A stretch of DNA of 64,000 bases from the NCBI RefSeq assembly GCF_030817655.1, contig NZ_JAUSZM010000003.1, forward strand, positions 10,478,001 through 10,542,000. Direction: 5' to 3'. Position numbers and translations under genes: made by a program. Origin of the DNA: Streptomyces sp. V4I2. GTDB taxonomy: Bacteria > Actinomycetota > Actinomycetes > Streptomycetales > Streptomycetaceae. The notes below the pieces were generated by a model. That model made no database searches. It saw only the letters and a list, made by a program, of their open reading frames with translations, and had not been told where the DNA came from. This document shows positions 34,504 to 42,973 of the stretch, in pieces (positions within the stretch are counted from its first letter, which is position 1; each line of letters starts with the position of its first letter).

Positions 34504-35375
34504 GACTGCTCCCTCGTGGTGCGGGGTGGGGTGTTGGGCGGGAGAAGGTGCGCGGCCACGGTGGCGAGGGCTTGCCAGGCCGCCTGCGGGTGACATGTCG
34601 CGTGGGGGTCGCCCTGGTAGGTGTCGAGGACGACGGGCTTGGCGCCCAGCAGCCGCAGTTGGTCGAGGTCGTCCATGATCTGGTCGATGGTGCCCTCACC
34701 GGCGAGCCGTCCCGCTCCGTCGACCGGTTCCTTGGTGAGTCGCAGGGCGATGCGGGGAGCCAGGGCGGGCACGGGCAAGTGTTGCTCGTCCGCGTACGTC
34801 TGCAGCCTGCCTGCGGCTTCGCGCAGCCACGGCATGGTGGGGTGCAGCGGATGCCATGCGTCTCCGAGTCGTACGGCCCGGCGCAGCCCCGCGTCGCTGT
34901 TGCCGCCGACCCACACCGGGATCCGGCGGTCTCCGTATGAGGCGGTGTCCTTCCAGGCGGCCCGGATGTCCCGCAGGTGGCTGTCGGTCAGCTGTCCGCG
35001 CTGTGAGAACGGGATGTCGAGGGCGGTGAACTCCTGCCGCGCCCAGCCCACTCCCACGCCGAGGATCAGCCGGCCGCCGCTCAGCTCATTCAGATTGGCC
35101 GCCATTCGGGCGGTGAGCAGCGGGTGCCGGTAGGGAGCGATGAGGACTGTCGTGCCGAGCTGGATACGGGTGGTGAGGCCGGCCAGCCAGGACAAGGTGG
35201 TGAAGGGCTCGTAGAAGGGGGCCGGGTAGCGCTCGGCGACATCCGGCGTAATGGCTATGTGGTCCGAGATCATCAGTAGGTCGAAGCCCAGGCCCTCCAC
35301 GGTCTGGGCCCAGCTTCGCAACACTCCGGGGTCGGTGCCCGGGCCGAAATTGGGGACGTTCACTCCGATCTTCAT
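34500..35375 (-). CDS. LLM-class F420-dependent oxidoreductase
   Basis: A 291-aa protein from ATG 35375 (a TTG nine bases upstream is possible). It has the luciferase-like barrel markers MKIGVNVPNFG, LGFDLLMISDHIAI, TTRIQLGTTVLIAPYRHPLLTARMAANLNELSGGRLILGVGVGWARQEF and IPVWVGGNSDAGLRRAVRLGDAWHP. Members use F420H2 or FMN for hydride transfer; the substrate is unknown. It is divergent from the Lrp gene, which may control it. Confidence 0.92.
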   Translation of the reverse strand: MKIGVNVPNFGPGTDPGVLRSWAQTVEGLGFDLLMISDHIAITPDVAERYPAPFYEPFTTLSWLAGLTTRIQLGTTVLIAPYRHPLLTARMAANLNELSGGRLILGVGVGWARQEFTALDIPFSQRGQLTDSHLRDIRAAWKDTASYGDRRIPVWVGGNSDAGLRRAVRLGDAWHPLHPTMPWLREAAGRLQTYADEQHLPVPALAPRIALRLTKEPVDGAGRLAGEGTIDQIMDDLDQLRLLGAKPVVLDTYQGDPHATCHPQAAWQALATVAAHLLPPNTPPRTTREQS

Positions 35376-35470
35376 AGGGCCCAACCCTAGGCAGGGCGTA
35401 TGGGTCGCCAGAAGGGATTCCCGCCTGTTCAGAGGCGGTTCGGCCGTGGATCCGCCGGTAGAATGGGCGT

Positions 35471-35941
35471 ATGACCGAGAGTCTCGACGTGACGGACTGG
35501 GCGATCCTGGCAGAAGTCCAACGGGACGGCCGGATCCCGTTCACCGAGCTGGCGCGGCGGGTGAACCTGAGCGCGTCGGCGACCAAGGAGCGGGTGCGTC
35601 GGCTCGAGGAGGCCGGGGTGATCACTGGGTACCGGGCGGAGGTGAACCCGGAGCGGACCGGTTACCCGGTGATGGCGGTGGTCCGGCTCAAGTACCCGGG
35701 GCCGGGAACCCGGCACCAGCCGCTGCGCCGGCTGCTGGAGGAGCGCTCGGAGATCCTGGAGTGCCTTCGCACCACCGGAGACGACTGCTACGCCATGAAG
35801 GTGGTGGCCACGTCGATGGCCCACCTGGAGGAGATCGTTGACGAGCTGGCCGAGTTCGGGAGCACCACCACCAACCTCGTCCTCAGCCGGACGCTCCCGT
35901 TGCGCGGTCCGGGGGTGCTTCGGGTGAACACCGTCAGGTAG
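35471..35941 (+). CDS. Lrp/AsnC-family transcriptional regulator
   Basis: A 156-aa protein with an N-terminal winged helix (LDVTDWAILAEVQRDGRIPFTELARRVNLSASATKERVRRLEEAGVITGYRAEVNPERTGYP) and a C-terminal RAM effector domain (ILECLRTTGDDCYAMKVVATSMAHLEEIVDELAEFGSTTTNLVLS). It probably senses an amino acid and controls itself and the divergent LLM-deaminase pair. Confidence 0.93.
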   Translation: MTESLDVTDWAILAEVQRDGRIPFTELARRVNLSASATKERVRRLEEAGVITGYRAEVNPERTGYPVMAVVRLKYPGPGTRHQPLRRLLEERSEILECLRTTGDDCYAMKVVATSMAHLEEIVDELAEFGSTTTNLVLSRTLPLRGPGVLRVNTVR

Positions 35942-36028
35942 GCGCTGACGTTGCGCGGACGCCACTCCATCGCCGGGGCCCGGCCTGGCGTCCAGCAGCG
36001 GCGACCATCAACTGCCCGTCATCCGCTG

Positions 36029-36919
36029 TCACATGGAGATGGGGCCGAGGTCGGCGGCGGTCTGGGCCAGTGCGTGGAGGGTGGGGCTGTCGTCGGTGGA
36101 TCGCCACGTGAGGGCGTAGTGGATGGTGGGGGCGTCGTGAACGGGGAGGAAGACGATGCCGGGGGGACTGTTGTAGCGGGCGGCGATCTCGCCCAGCGGG
36201 TGGACGCACTGTCCGGAGGCGACCAGGGAGAGAACCTCGTGGAAAGTACGCGCGGCGGGCCCGCGCGGGATACGGCGGCCGAGCGGCGTACGCGTGGGGA
36301 CCATGGCCGCGATCCAGTACTCGGGGGCGGCGGGGCCGAAGTCGACGACATGGTTGTCGCCGAGGTCTTCCAGGGACGCAGTGCCGCGCTCGGCCAGCGG
36401 ATGGTCTGCCGCCACCGCGAGCACGCGGCCTCCGGTCAGCACGGTCGGGCCGACCGTGAGGTCCGGTTCGGCCACCGGAAGCCAGAGCACGTGCGCGTCG
36501 TGCTCTCCGGTGCGCAGCGCGGTGAACGGGTCGCTGCCGTTGATCTCGCCGAACTGGACATCGCTGCCGGGGTGGCGGGAGCGGAAGGCCTCGATGAGGG
36601 GGCGCAGTTCGTGGCCGGCATGGCCGAACACACCCAGGCGCAGAGTCTGCCTCGTCCCCGAGCCGGCCGCTTCGGCGCGGGCGAGCCCTTCCCGGAGAAG
36701 GTCGACGGCTTGCTGGAGGTCCTCGCGCAGACGCCGGCCGACCGGGGTCAGGGCGACGCGCCGGCTGGTGCGGTCGAACAGGACGACGCCGAGGCGCCGT
36801 TCCTGCTTGGCGATGGCCTGACTGACGCGGGCCTGGGACACATGAAGCCGCTCCGCGGTGCGTCCGAAGTGCAGCTCCTCGGCCAAGGTCAGGAAGATCT
36901 CGATGTCACGCAGCTCCAT
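36029..36919 (-). CDS. LysR-family transcriptional regulator
   Basis: A 296-aa protein from ATG 36919. The N-terminal helix-turn-helix is ELRDIEIFLTLAEELHFGRTAERLHVSQARVSQAIAKQERRLGVVLFDRTSRRVALT, and the effector-binding domain starts at LRLGVFGHAGHELRPLIEAF. It is divergent from the SnoaL-like gene at 37069, the usual arrangement for an autoregulated LysR with one target. Confidence 0.94.
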   Translation of the reverse strand: MELRDIEIFLTLAEELHFGRTAERLHVSQARVSQAIAKQERRLGVVLFDRTSRRVALTPVGRRLREDLQQAVDLLREGLARAEAAGSGTRQTLRLGVFGHAGHELRPLIEAFRSRHPGSDVQFGEINGSDPFTALRTGEHDAHVLWLPVAEPDLTVGPTVLTGGRVLAVAADHPLAERGTASLEDLGDNHVVDFGPAAPEYWIAAMVPTRTPLGRRIPRGPAARTFHEVLSLVASGQCVHPLGEIAARYNSPPGIVFLPVHDAPTIHYALTWRSTDDSPTLHALAQTAADLGPISM

Positions 36920-36944
36920 GCATAACCCCCACCCATGCATAACC
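36916..36944. promoter_or_regulatory. Direct repeat CCATGCATAACC at the LysR start
   Basis: CCATGCATAACC occurs at 36916-36927 and 36933-36944, 17 bases apart. Each copy has the palindrome ATGCAT; the first overlaps the LysR start codon. This would suit negative autoregulation. Confidence 0.45.
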
Positions 36945-37068
36945 GCCACATTATGAATAGCCCAAGGAACCTTACATTGTTCCGCTGTTCGCCCGCACCG
37001 ATGCTGGATCCATCACCACCGGACAGGCGGCACCCGCCTGACGCACACATGGATGGGGAGGGAAACCG

Positions 37069-37521
37069 ATGGGCGACATGCGGGCCATCGCCGATCGCGT
37101 CGAGATAGAGGCGCTGCGAGCCGAGCTCACGGACGCGGTGATGATGCGTGACTTCGAACGCGCCGTCTCGCTGTTCACGCCCGAGGGCGCCATGCGCTGG
37201 CCGCACATCGACAAGGAGTTCGTCGGCCGCGAGGAGATCCGCGCGGGGATCGAGTGGGGCCAGTCGCTCTGGGAGTTCTTCGTGCAGAACGTCCACCCGG
37301 GCGTCATCCGGCTGGACGGCGACACTGCGGCCGGCCGGGCGTACATCCAGGAGTTCGGACGGATGCGCGACGGCAGCTCGCACCTGAACTACGCCCTTTA
37401 CCAAGACCGTTACGAGCGAACCGTCGACGGCTGGAAGTACAGCGAACGCATCTACGAGGTCCGGTACCTGGACTCCACCCCGCTCCGCGGCTCGGCGCCG
37501 CAGCGCCTCGGACTCAGCTGA
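37069..37521 (+). CDS. SnoaL-like / NTF2-fold protein
   Basis: A 150-aa single-domain protein: ADRVEIEALRAELTDAVMMRDFERAVSLFTPEGAMRWPH, EFVGREEIRAGIEW, GDTAAGRAYIQEFGRM and YQDRYERTVDGWKYSERIYEVRYLD. These are typical of the SnoaL/ketosteroid-isomerase-like fold used by cyclases, isomerases and unknown enzymes. It is divergent from the LysR gene and upstream of the flavoprotein gene. Confidence 0.9.
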   Translation: MGDMRAIADRVEIEALRAELTDAVMMRDFERAVSLFTPEGAMRWPHIDKEFVGREEIRAGIEWGQSLWEFFVQNVHPGVIRLDGDTAAGRAYIQEFGRMRDGSSHLNYALYQDRYERTVDGWKYSERIYEVRYLDSTPLRGSAPQRLGLS

Positions 37522-37549
37522 TCCGTCCCGCACGCCGTCACGGTGTGCG

Positions 37550-37613
37550 AAGTCGACATCTTGCGCGCCAAGTCGACATCTTGCGTGCGCGAATTCCTGA
37601 AACGCGAATTCCT
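37550..37613. promoter_or_regulatory. Paired direct repeats before the flavoprotein gene
   Basis: AAGTCGACATCTTGCG occurs at 37550-37565 and 37570-37585 (20-bp period). CGCGAATTCCT follows at 37588-37598 and 37603-37613 (15-bp period). GTCGAC and GAATTC are themselves palindromes. The ribosome site GGAGG begins at 37621, so a bound regulator would control the 37635 gene. Confidence 0.5.
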
Positions 37614-37634
37614 ATACAGCGGAGGAAAGAAACC

Positions 37635-38831
37635 ATGGCTGAGAACACCGAAGTCGTCGTGATCGGCGGCGGATACGCCGGGGTCATGGCGGCCAACCGG
37701 CTGACACAGCGCGACGACGTGACCGTGACGCTGATCAACGCCCGCCCGGACTTCGTCGAGCGGATCCGACTGCACCAGCTGGCGGGCGGAACGCACAAGG
37801 CCGTCAACGACTACCGGAAGGTCCTGGGCGAGCGCGTCCGACTGGTGGTCGACACCGTGACCCGGATCGACGCGACGAGGCGCCGGGTGGAGCTGGCGAG
37901 CGGCGACACGGCCGGCTACGACTACCTGATCTACGCGGTGGGCAGCGGCAGCGCCGATCCGGGCGTACCCGGAGCCGCCGAGTTCGTCCACCCGATCGCC
38001 ACGTTCGAGGAGGCGCGGCGCCTGCGGTCGGTCCTCGACGTCGCTCCCGCCACGGCCCCTGTGACGGTGGTCGGAGCCGGTCCGACCGGCATCGAGACCG
38101 CCGCCGAACTGGCGGAGGCGGGCCGCACCGTGACCCTGGTCTGCGGCGGGCTGCTCGGCCCCTACCTGCACCCGAACGGCCGCCGCTCGCTCGCCAAGCG
38201 GCTGGCCGGCCTCGGGGTGACGGTGTCGCAGGGCCCCGGCACGAAGGTCACGGAGGTGACCGGCGACAGCGTGCGGCTCGGCGACGGCCGTGAGCTGTCG
38301 AGCGAGGTCACCATCTGGACCGCCGGGTTCGGCGTGCCGGACCTGGCCGCCCGCAGCGGGCTCAGCACCGACACTCTGGGCCGCCTGCTCACCGACGAGA
38401 CTCTGACGAGCATCGACGACGAGCGGATCGTCGCCGCCGGTGACTCGGCGGCACCGTCGGACATGCCGTTCCGGATGAGCTGCCAGGCCGCCGGCCCGCT
38501 GGGCGCACACGCCGCCGACACGGTGCTCAGCCGCATCACGGGCAAGCGGCCCGCACCGATCGACCTGGGGTTCGCCGGCCAGTGCATCAGCCTGGGGCGC
38601 CGTGCGGGCATGTTCCAGTTCGCCCACAAGGACGACACCGCCAAGCGGCTCCACCTCGGCGGCCGAACAGGCGCGAAGGTGAAGGAACTCGTGTGCAAGC
38701 TCACCGTCAAGCAGCTGGTGAACGAGGCACGCAAGCCCGGCTCCCACACCTGGGCCAAGGGCGAGCAGGGCCGCCGACTGCTGCGGGCCCAGCGCCGCGA
38801 GACGGCGGCCACCGCCGAGCAGTCCGCCTGA
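37635..38831 (+). CDS. NDH-2-like NAD(P)/FAD-dependent oxidoreductase
   Basis: A 398-aa protein with GGAGG nine bases before the ATG. The FAD-binding motif is VVVIGGGYAGVMAANRL, the NAD-binding motif VTVVGAGPTGIETAAELAEAGRTVTLV, and the flavin loop IVAAGDSAAPSDMPF. It also has TIWTAGFGVPDLAA. The layout is that of type-II NADH dehydrogenases (COG1252), frequent companions of ECF41 systems. It probably oxidises NADH with a quinone or other acceptor at the membrane face. Confidence 0.92.
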   Translation: MAENTEVVVIGGGYAGVMAANRLTQRDDVTVTLINARPDFVERIRLHQLAGGTHKAVNDYRKVLGERVRLVVDTVTRIDATRRRVELASGDTAGYDYLIYAVGSGSADPGVPGAAEFVHPIATFEEARRLRSVLDVAPATAPVTVVGAGPTGIETAAELAEAGRTVTLVCGGLLGPYLHPNGRRSLAKRLAGLGVTVSQGPGTKVTEVTGDSVRLGDGRELSSEVTIWTAGFGVPDLAARSGLSTDTLGRLLTDETLTSIDDERIVAAGDSAAPSDMPFRMSCQAAGPLGAHAADTVLSRITGKRPAPIDLGFAGQCISLGRRAGMFQFAHKDDTAKRLHLGGRTGAKVKELVCKLTVKQLVNEARKPGSHTWAKGEQGRRLLRAQRRETAATAEQSA

Positions 38832-39042
38832 ACCCGCTTCCGGCAGCCGACGTGGGTCCCGGCACTCGGCTGTGTTCTTTGTGCGGCGCGGCGCAAGTTC
38901 AAAAGCGACGAAGCTGTTGTAGTAGGCGGGCGTTCATTGCTGAAGAGAGAAATGTTGTAGCCAACTCCGTTGGCTGGTAGGTGTATCGGTACGACCTGGA
39001 GTGTACCCGGCACTTCGGCGCTCGACTGATATGCGCCGGTGG

Positions 39043-39426
39043 TTAGCCGGTGAAGGACTCGGGGCCGAAACGGCCCCATGCGATGAAGGCGGCAAGGGCG
39101 AGGTAGATCAGGTCGCCGGCGATCGTGGCCTTCTCGCCACGGCGCAGACGCATGGTGACCGCGCAGGCGAACAGCAGAACGAGTCCGGTGGCGGCCAGCG
39201 GCACCAGCACCGGCGCGATGTCGAGCACCGCGGGCAGAATCAGGCCGACCGCAGCCAGCAGCTCGACGGAGCCGATGGCCTTGAGAGTCCCGGGGCTGAA
39301 CTCCAGAACCCACTGCGCAGAAGAGCCCATCGCGGCCAGCTTCTCCTGCGGCACGAACATCTTGGAGCTGCCCACCAGGCAGACAGCGGCGAGCACCCCA
39401 GCGATGATCCACAGCGCGACGTTCAT
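39043..39426 (-). CDS. DoxX-family membrane protein
   Basis: A 127-aa four-helix protein (NVALWIIAGVLAAVCLVGSSKMF, LKAIGSVELLAAVGLILPAVL, VLVPLAATGLVLLFACAVTM, ATIAGDLIYLALAAFIAWGRF) with the DoxX pattern. ATG 39426 or 39429 both work with GGGAG. It is divergent from the carboxymuconolactone-decarboxylase-like gene, and both have an ECF41-type promoter match. DoxX proteins are tied to redox and thiol stress. Confidence 0.9.
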   Translation of the reverse strand: MNVALWIIAGVLAAVCLVGSSKMFVPQEKLAAMGSSAQWVLEFSPGTLKAIGSVELLAAVGLILPAVLDIAPVLVPLAATGLVLLFACAVTMRLRRGEKATIAGDLIYLALAAFIAWGRFGPESFTG

Positions 39427-39460
39427 CATCAACTCCCTGATCGAGGACTTCCGTACCCGA

Positions 39461-39487
39461 GACGAGGCAGCGACTCGGCCTGTGACA
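39461..39487 (-). promoter_or_regulatory. ECF41-type promoter match for the DoxX gene
   Basis: On the minus strand TGTCACA (39487-39481) is followed by exactly 16 bases and then CGTC (39464-39461). This is the published ECF41 consensus, about 32 bases before the ATG. Confidence 0.7.
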
Positions 39488-39530
39488 TCCCGAGTCCGGT
39501 CAGCGGAGAGACGTGGGTCACACCGCGTCG

Positions 39531-39557
39531 TGTCACAGGCGTGAGGGCCCTCTCGTC
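39531..39557 (+). promoter_or_regulatory. ECF41-type promoter match for the CMD-like gene
   Basis: TGTCACA at 39531-39537, exactly 16 bases, then CGTC at 39554-39557; the ATG follows at 39597. It is the same motif as on the opposite strand for the DoxX gene. Confidence 0.75.
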
Positions 39558-39596
39558 TCGGAGGTGAAGGCATCGACGAACGTGGAGGAGCACACG

Positions 39597-40070
39597 ATGG
39601 ACGCGCGATTGAACTACTTCGCCAGCCCGACCGCCGGCAAGGCGCTCAAGTACTTCTTGTCGGTCGGCCGGGAGCTGAAGGAATCGCCGCTGCCGGCTAC
39701 GACGCAGGAGTTGGTAGCGCTGCGCGTGAGCCAGATCAACGGCTGCGCGGTCTGCATCGACATGCACACCAAGGAAGCCGCCGCGGCCGGCGAGAGCCCG
39801 GTGCGGCTGAACTTGATCGCGGCTTGGCGGGAAGCAACGGTCTTCACCGAGGCTGAACGCGCCGCACTCGCATTGGCGGAGCAGGGGACCCGGGTCGCGG
39901 ACGCGGCCACCGGGGTCAGCGACGAGGTGTGGGCGCGTGCCGCCCAGCACTATGACGAGGAGCAGCTCATGGCCCTCGTGCTGCTGGTCTCGTTCATGAA
40001 CACGGTGAACCGGCTGAACATCATCACCCAGCAGCCGGCCGGCGATTACCAGGTCGGCCAGTTCCACTGA
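39597..40070 (+). CDS. Carboxymuconolactone decarboxylase / AhpD-like protein
   Basis: A 157-aa protein; GGAGGAG precedes ATG 39597. The motif QELVALRVSQINGCAVCIDMHTKEA contains the C-x-x-C-x-x-x-H of AhpD-like alkylhydroperoxidase-fold proteins. Then EAERAALALAEQGTRV and LVLLVSFMNTVNRLNI. It is the standard target of neighbouring ECF41 sigma factors. It probably acts in peroxide or organic hydroperoxide handling. Confidence 0.94.
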   Translation: MDARLNYFASPTAGKALKYFLSVGRELKESPLPATTQELVALRVSQINGCAVCIDMHTKEAAAAGESPVRLNLIAAWREATVFTEAERAALALAEQGTRVADAATGVSDEVWARAAQHYDEEQLMALVLLVSFMNTVNRLNIITQQPAGDYQVGQFH

Positions 40071-40251
40071 ACCGCCACCGCACCCCTGGCCCGGGTCAGG
40101 CCTGCCGAGACCGGGACGCCATGCTCAAGGCCATCAGGTCGTCCGCGGGCGCGGGCGTTGTCAGGTCCGCTCACACATCGGATGATCTTCGAAAGATGCC
40201 TCGCCGGCACGGGTCCGGCCGGGCACACAGACCGCAAAGGGGGGAGTCGGC

Positions 40252-41172
40252 GTGGGCAAGGTCGAGGAGTTCGAGGAGCTGCGGCCGCTACTGTTCTCGA
40301 TCGCGTACCGGATCCTGGGCAGCGTGGGCGAGGCGGAGGACGCGGTACAGGAGACCTGGCTCCGTTACGACGCCTCGAGAACCCGGCCCGTGTCGGCCAA
40401 GGCGTTCTTGTCAGCCACGGTGACCCGGATCGCGATCGACGTGCTGCGCTCCGCCCGGGTGCGGCGGGAGAAGTACGTCGGACCGTGGTTGCCCGAGCCG
40501 CTGCTGGACGATCCGTACGAGGACCCGGCCCGCGCGGCGGAGCTGGCCGACTCGGTGTCGATGGCGGCGCTGCTGCTCCTGGAGCGGCTCAGTCCGCTGG
40601 AGCGGTCGGTGTTCGTGCTGCGGGAGGTCTTCGCCTTCGGCTTCGCCGAGATCGCCGCCGCGGTGGGGCGCTCGGAGGCCGCGTGCCGACAGCTGCTCGT
40701 ACGGGCACGCCGCCACATGCACGAGGGACGGCCCCGGTTCGAAGCGGACCGCCAGGAGCGGCAGGAGCTGGCGAGGCGGTTCTTCGAGGCACTGACGCAG
40801 GGAGACGTGGACGGACTGCAGAATCTGCTGTCCGCCGACGTCCAGCTCATCGGGGACGGCGGTGGCAAGGCACCGCAGCTGGCCAGGGCCGTCACCGGCG
40901 CCGAGAACGTGGCCAGGCTGCTCGCCACCGTCTACCCGCTCATGGCCCGGATCGACATCACGTTCGAACCGCACGAGGTCAACGGCCAGCCGGGCGCGCT
41001 CTTCCGCGACCGCGACGGCAAAATCCTCCACATCCTCGCCCTCGACACACTCGACGGGCAGATCCAGACGATCCGCGCGGTCATCAACCCCGACAAGCTC
41101 AGCCACCTCGGCCCGGTCGCTGACGCCTGGGCCGTCGACCAGGAAGTGAAGCAGACCCGTAAAACCCAGTGA
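40252..41172 (+). CDS. ECF41-group sigma factor (SigJ-like) with SnoaL-like tail
   Basis: A 306-aa protein. Region 2 is LLFSIAYRILGSVGEAEDAVQETWLRY, and region 4 is LSPLERSVFVLREVFAFGFAEIAAAVGRSEAACRQLLVRARRHM. The C-terminal SnoaL-like extension carries the ECF41 marks DGGGKA at about 202 and NPDKL at about 279, which control activity in place of an anti-sigma factor. The nearby DoxX/CMD divergent promoters fit its known target type. Confidence 0.95.
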   Translation: MGKVEEFEELRPLLFSIAYRILGSVGEAEDAVQETWLRYDASRTRPVSAKAFLSATVTRIAIDVLRSARVRREKYVGPWLPEPLLDDPYEDPARAAELADSVSMAALLLLERLSPLERSVFVLREVFAFGFAEIAAAVGRSEAACRQLLVRARRHMHEGRPRFEADRQERQELARRFFEALTQGDVDGLQNLLSADVQLIGDGGGKAPQLARAVTGAENVARLLATVYPLMARIDITFEPHEVNGQPGALFRDRDGKILHILALDTLDGQIQTIRAVINPDKLSHLGPVADAWAVDQEVKQTRKTQ

Positions 41173-41327
41173 TCTCCCGACCAGCCTGACAGGGCAGGAC
41201 CGGAGGTTTCAGTGCCGCATGCCGATGATCCTGGCGCACGGCTCGTCCGTGACGTCTTCCCGCGATATGAACCGCGCTCATCCAGCGCGCAAGATCGATT
41301 ATCGACACACCCACTGGGGGTTCAGTC

Positions 41328-42161
41328 ATGATCCTGATTACCGGGGCCACTGGCGTCGTCGGCCGGGAAACCGTCCGCCTCCTGGTCGAGGGGGGACCGA
41401 AAGTCGCCGCTGTCACCCGCGACCCGCACGCCGAATTCCCCGCGGGGACACAGCTCGTCCACCCCGCGAAGGTCCCCACCCTCGACGGCGTGGAGGCCAT
41501 CCTGCTCAGCCCGCGTGCCGCCGGTCCCACCGCTGTCGACCTGTTGGCCCGCGCCCGCGAGACGGGCGCGGCAAGAGTGGTCGTACTGTCCGCCGTGACC
41601 GTGCAGTACCCGGCCGGGCACGCACGCTTCCGGAAGCAGTTCCACGCGGTCGAGGACATCGCCCGGGGGAGCGGCCTGGACTGGACGATCCTGCGCTGCG
41701 CCGATTTCGCCGCCAACACGCTGGCCTGGGCCGGGCAGATCCGGGCGACCGGGACCGTGCGGGGGGCATACCCGCACGCGAGGACCTCGACCGTCGACGA
41801 GCGTGACATCGCCGCGGTGGCCGCCCTCGCCCTGACCCACCCGCAGCACCGCGGTCAGACGTACCTGCTCACCGGAGAGCAGTCGCTGAGCCAACTGGAG
41901 AAGGTCGCGGCGCTCGGCACGGCGCTCGACCGGACACTGCCGTTCGTCGAGGCCGCACCGGACGAGATCCGCCGCGGCATGCTCGCCGCCGGCCTGCCCG
42001 ACGAAATACCCGACCGGCTGCTCGGCTCGCTGGCCGACTACGCCCGCGAAGCCGGGCCCACCACCGACACCGTGCGGCGGCTGCTGGGCCGCCCGGCACG
42101 TACGTACGCCACCTGGGCGCAAGACCACCGTGCCGCCTTCACCGCAGGAGGACCCCGATGA
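41328..42161 (+). CDS. NmrA-like NAD(P)-binding reductase
   Basis: A 277-aa atypical SDR: MILITGATGVVGRETVRLL (glycine motif), AARVVVLSAVTVQY, FRKQFHAVEDIARGSGLDWTILRCADFAANTL and the C-terminal YAREAGPTTDTVRRLLGRPARTYATWAQDHRAAF. The end is typical of the NmrA/SDR_a5 group. It overlaps the next gene by ATGA. Two coupled NAD(P)-binding proteins beside an ECF41 sigma factor fit the oxidoreductase/epimerase class of ECF41 neighbours. Confidence 0.92.
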   Translation: MILITGATGVVGRETVRLLVEGGPKVAAVTRDPHAEFPAGTQLVHPAKVPTLDGVEAILLSPRAAGPTAVDLLARARETGAARVVVLSAVTVQYPAGHARFRKQFHAVEDIARGSGLDWTILRCADFAANTLAWAGQIRATGTVRGAYPHARTSTVDERDIAAVAALALTHPQHRGQTYLLTGEQSLSQLEKVAALGTALDRTLPFVEAAPDEIRRGMLAAGLPDEIPDRLLGSLADYAREAGPTTDTVRRLLGRPARTYATWAQDHRAAFTAGGPR

Positions 42162-42826
42162 AACTCACAATCGTGGCCGCCACCGGCGGTATCGGACGGC
42201 ACCTGGTCGAGCAGGCGGTGGCCGGCGGGCATGACGTCACCGCCGTGGCCCGCCGCCCACGTGAGCTGCCGAGCGGTGTCCGGACGGTCGCCGTCGACCT
42301 CACCCGACCCGACATGCGGACGCTCGCCGCGGCGGTACGCGACGCCGACGCCGTACTGTCCGCGCTCGGCCCGCGAAACCCGCGCGCGGACGCGGGCATC
42401 ACCTCCCGTGGTACCCGCGCGATCGTCGCGGCGATGCAGGCCGAGCACGTCCGGCGGATCATCATCGTCAGCGCTGCACCCGTCGGACCGGTGCCGCTGC
42501 CGGGTCGGCCGACGCCACCCAGGCACGATCCCGGCGACGGCTTCTTCATGCGCCACCTGGGAGTCCCGTTGACCCGGGCCATGTTCGGCCGGCACTACGC
42601 CGACCTCGCCGTCACCGAGCAGATCCTGCGCGACAGCGGACTGCAATGGACGGTGTCGCGCCCGCCCAAACTCACCGACAAGCCCCTGACCGGCACGTAC
42701 CGGACCGCGTGGAACCGCAACATCCGGGGCGGGTTCTCCGTGCCACGCGCCGACGTCGCCCACCACATGCTCGCCATGGTGAACCAGCCGGACACCATCG
42801 AGCAGGTCGTAGGAATCGCGAACTGA
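42158..42826 (+). CDS. NAD(P)-binding atypical SDR
   Basis: A 222-aa protein, coupled to the preceding gene. MKLTIVAATGGIGRHLVEQAVAGGHDVTAVAR is the nucleotide-binding start; then DAVLSALGPRNPRAD, RGTRAIVAAMQAEHVRRIIIVSAAPVGP and LRDSGLQWTVSRPPKLTD. It is similar to flavin-reductase/SDR_a5-like proteins. The substrate is unknown. Confidence 0.92.
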   Translation: MKLTIVAATGGIGRHLVEQAVAGGHDVTAVARRPRELPSGVRTVAVDLTRPDMRTLAAAVRDADAVLSALGPRNPRADAGITSRGTRAIVAAMQAEHVRRIIIVSAAPVGPVPLPGRPTPPRHDPGDGFFMRHLGVPLTRAMFGRHYADLAVTEQILRDSGLQWTVSRPPKLTDKPLTGTYRTAWNRNIRGGFSVPRADVAHHMLAMVNQPDTIEQVVGIAN

Positions 42827-42973
42827 CCCATAACCAGCCACGCACACGACCCGGGCTGCGACAGAGGAAACAAGCGACGACCCGCGACGGCCACCAACAA
42901 GGTCAAGAAGACGCCTCGGCCGTCCCGCCCGCCCCTTCGCCGCCCGGGTCACCCATCACGAAAGAGCGTGATC

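Noticed and set aside
37550..37613. Repeats considered as a CRISPR or phage attachment site
   Set aside because: Only two copies of each unit, no cas genes, no integrase next to it.
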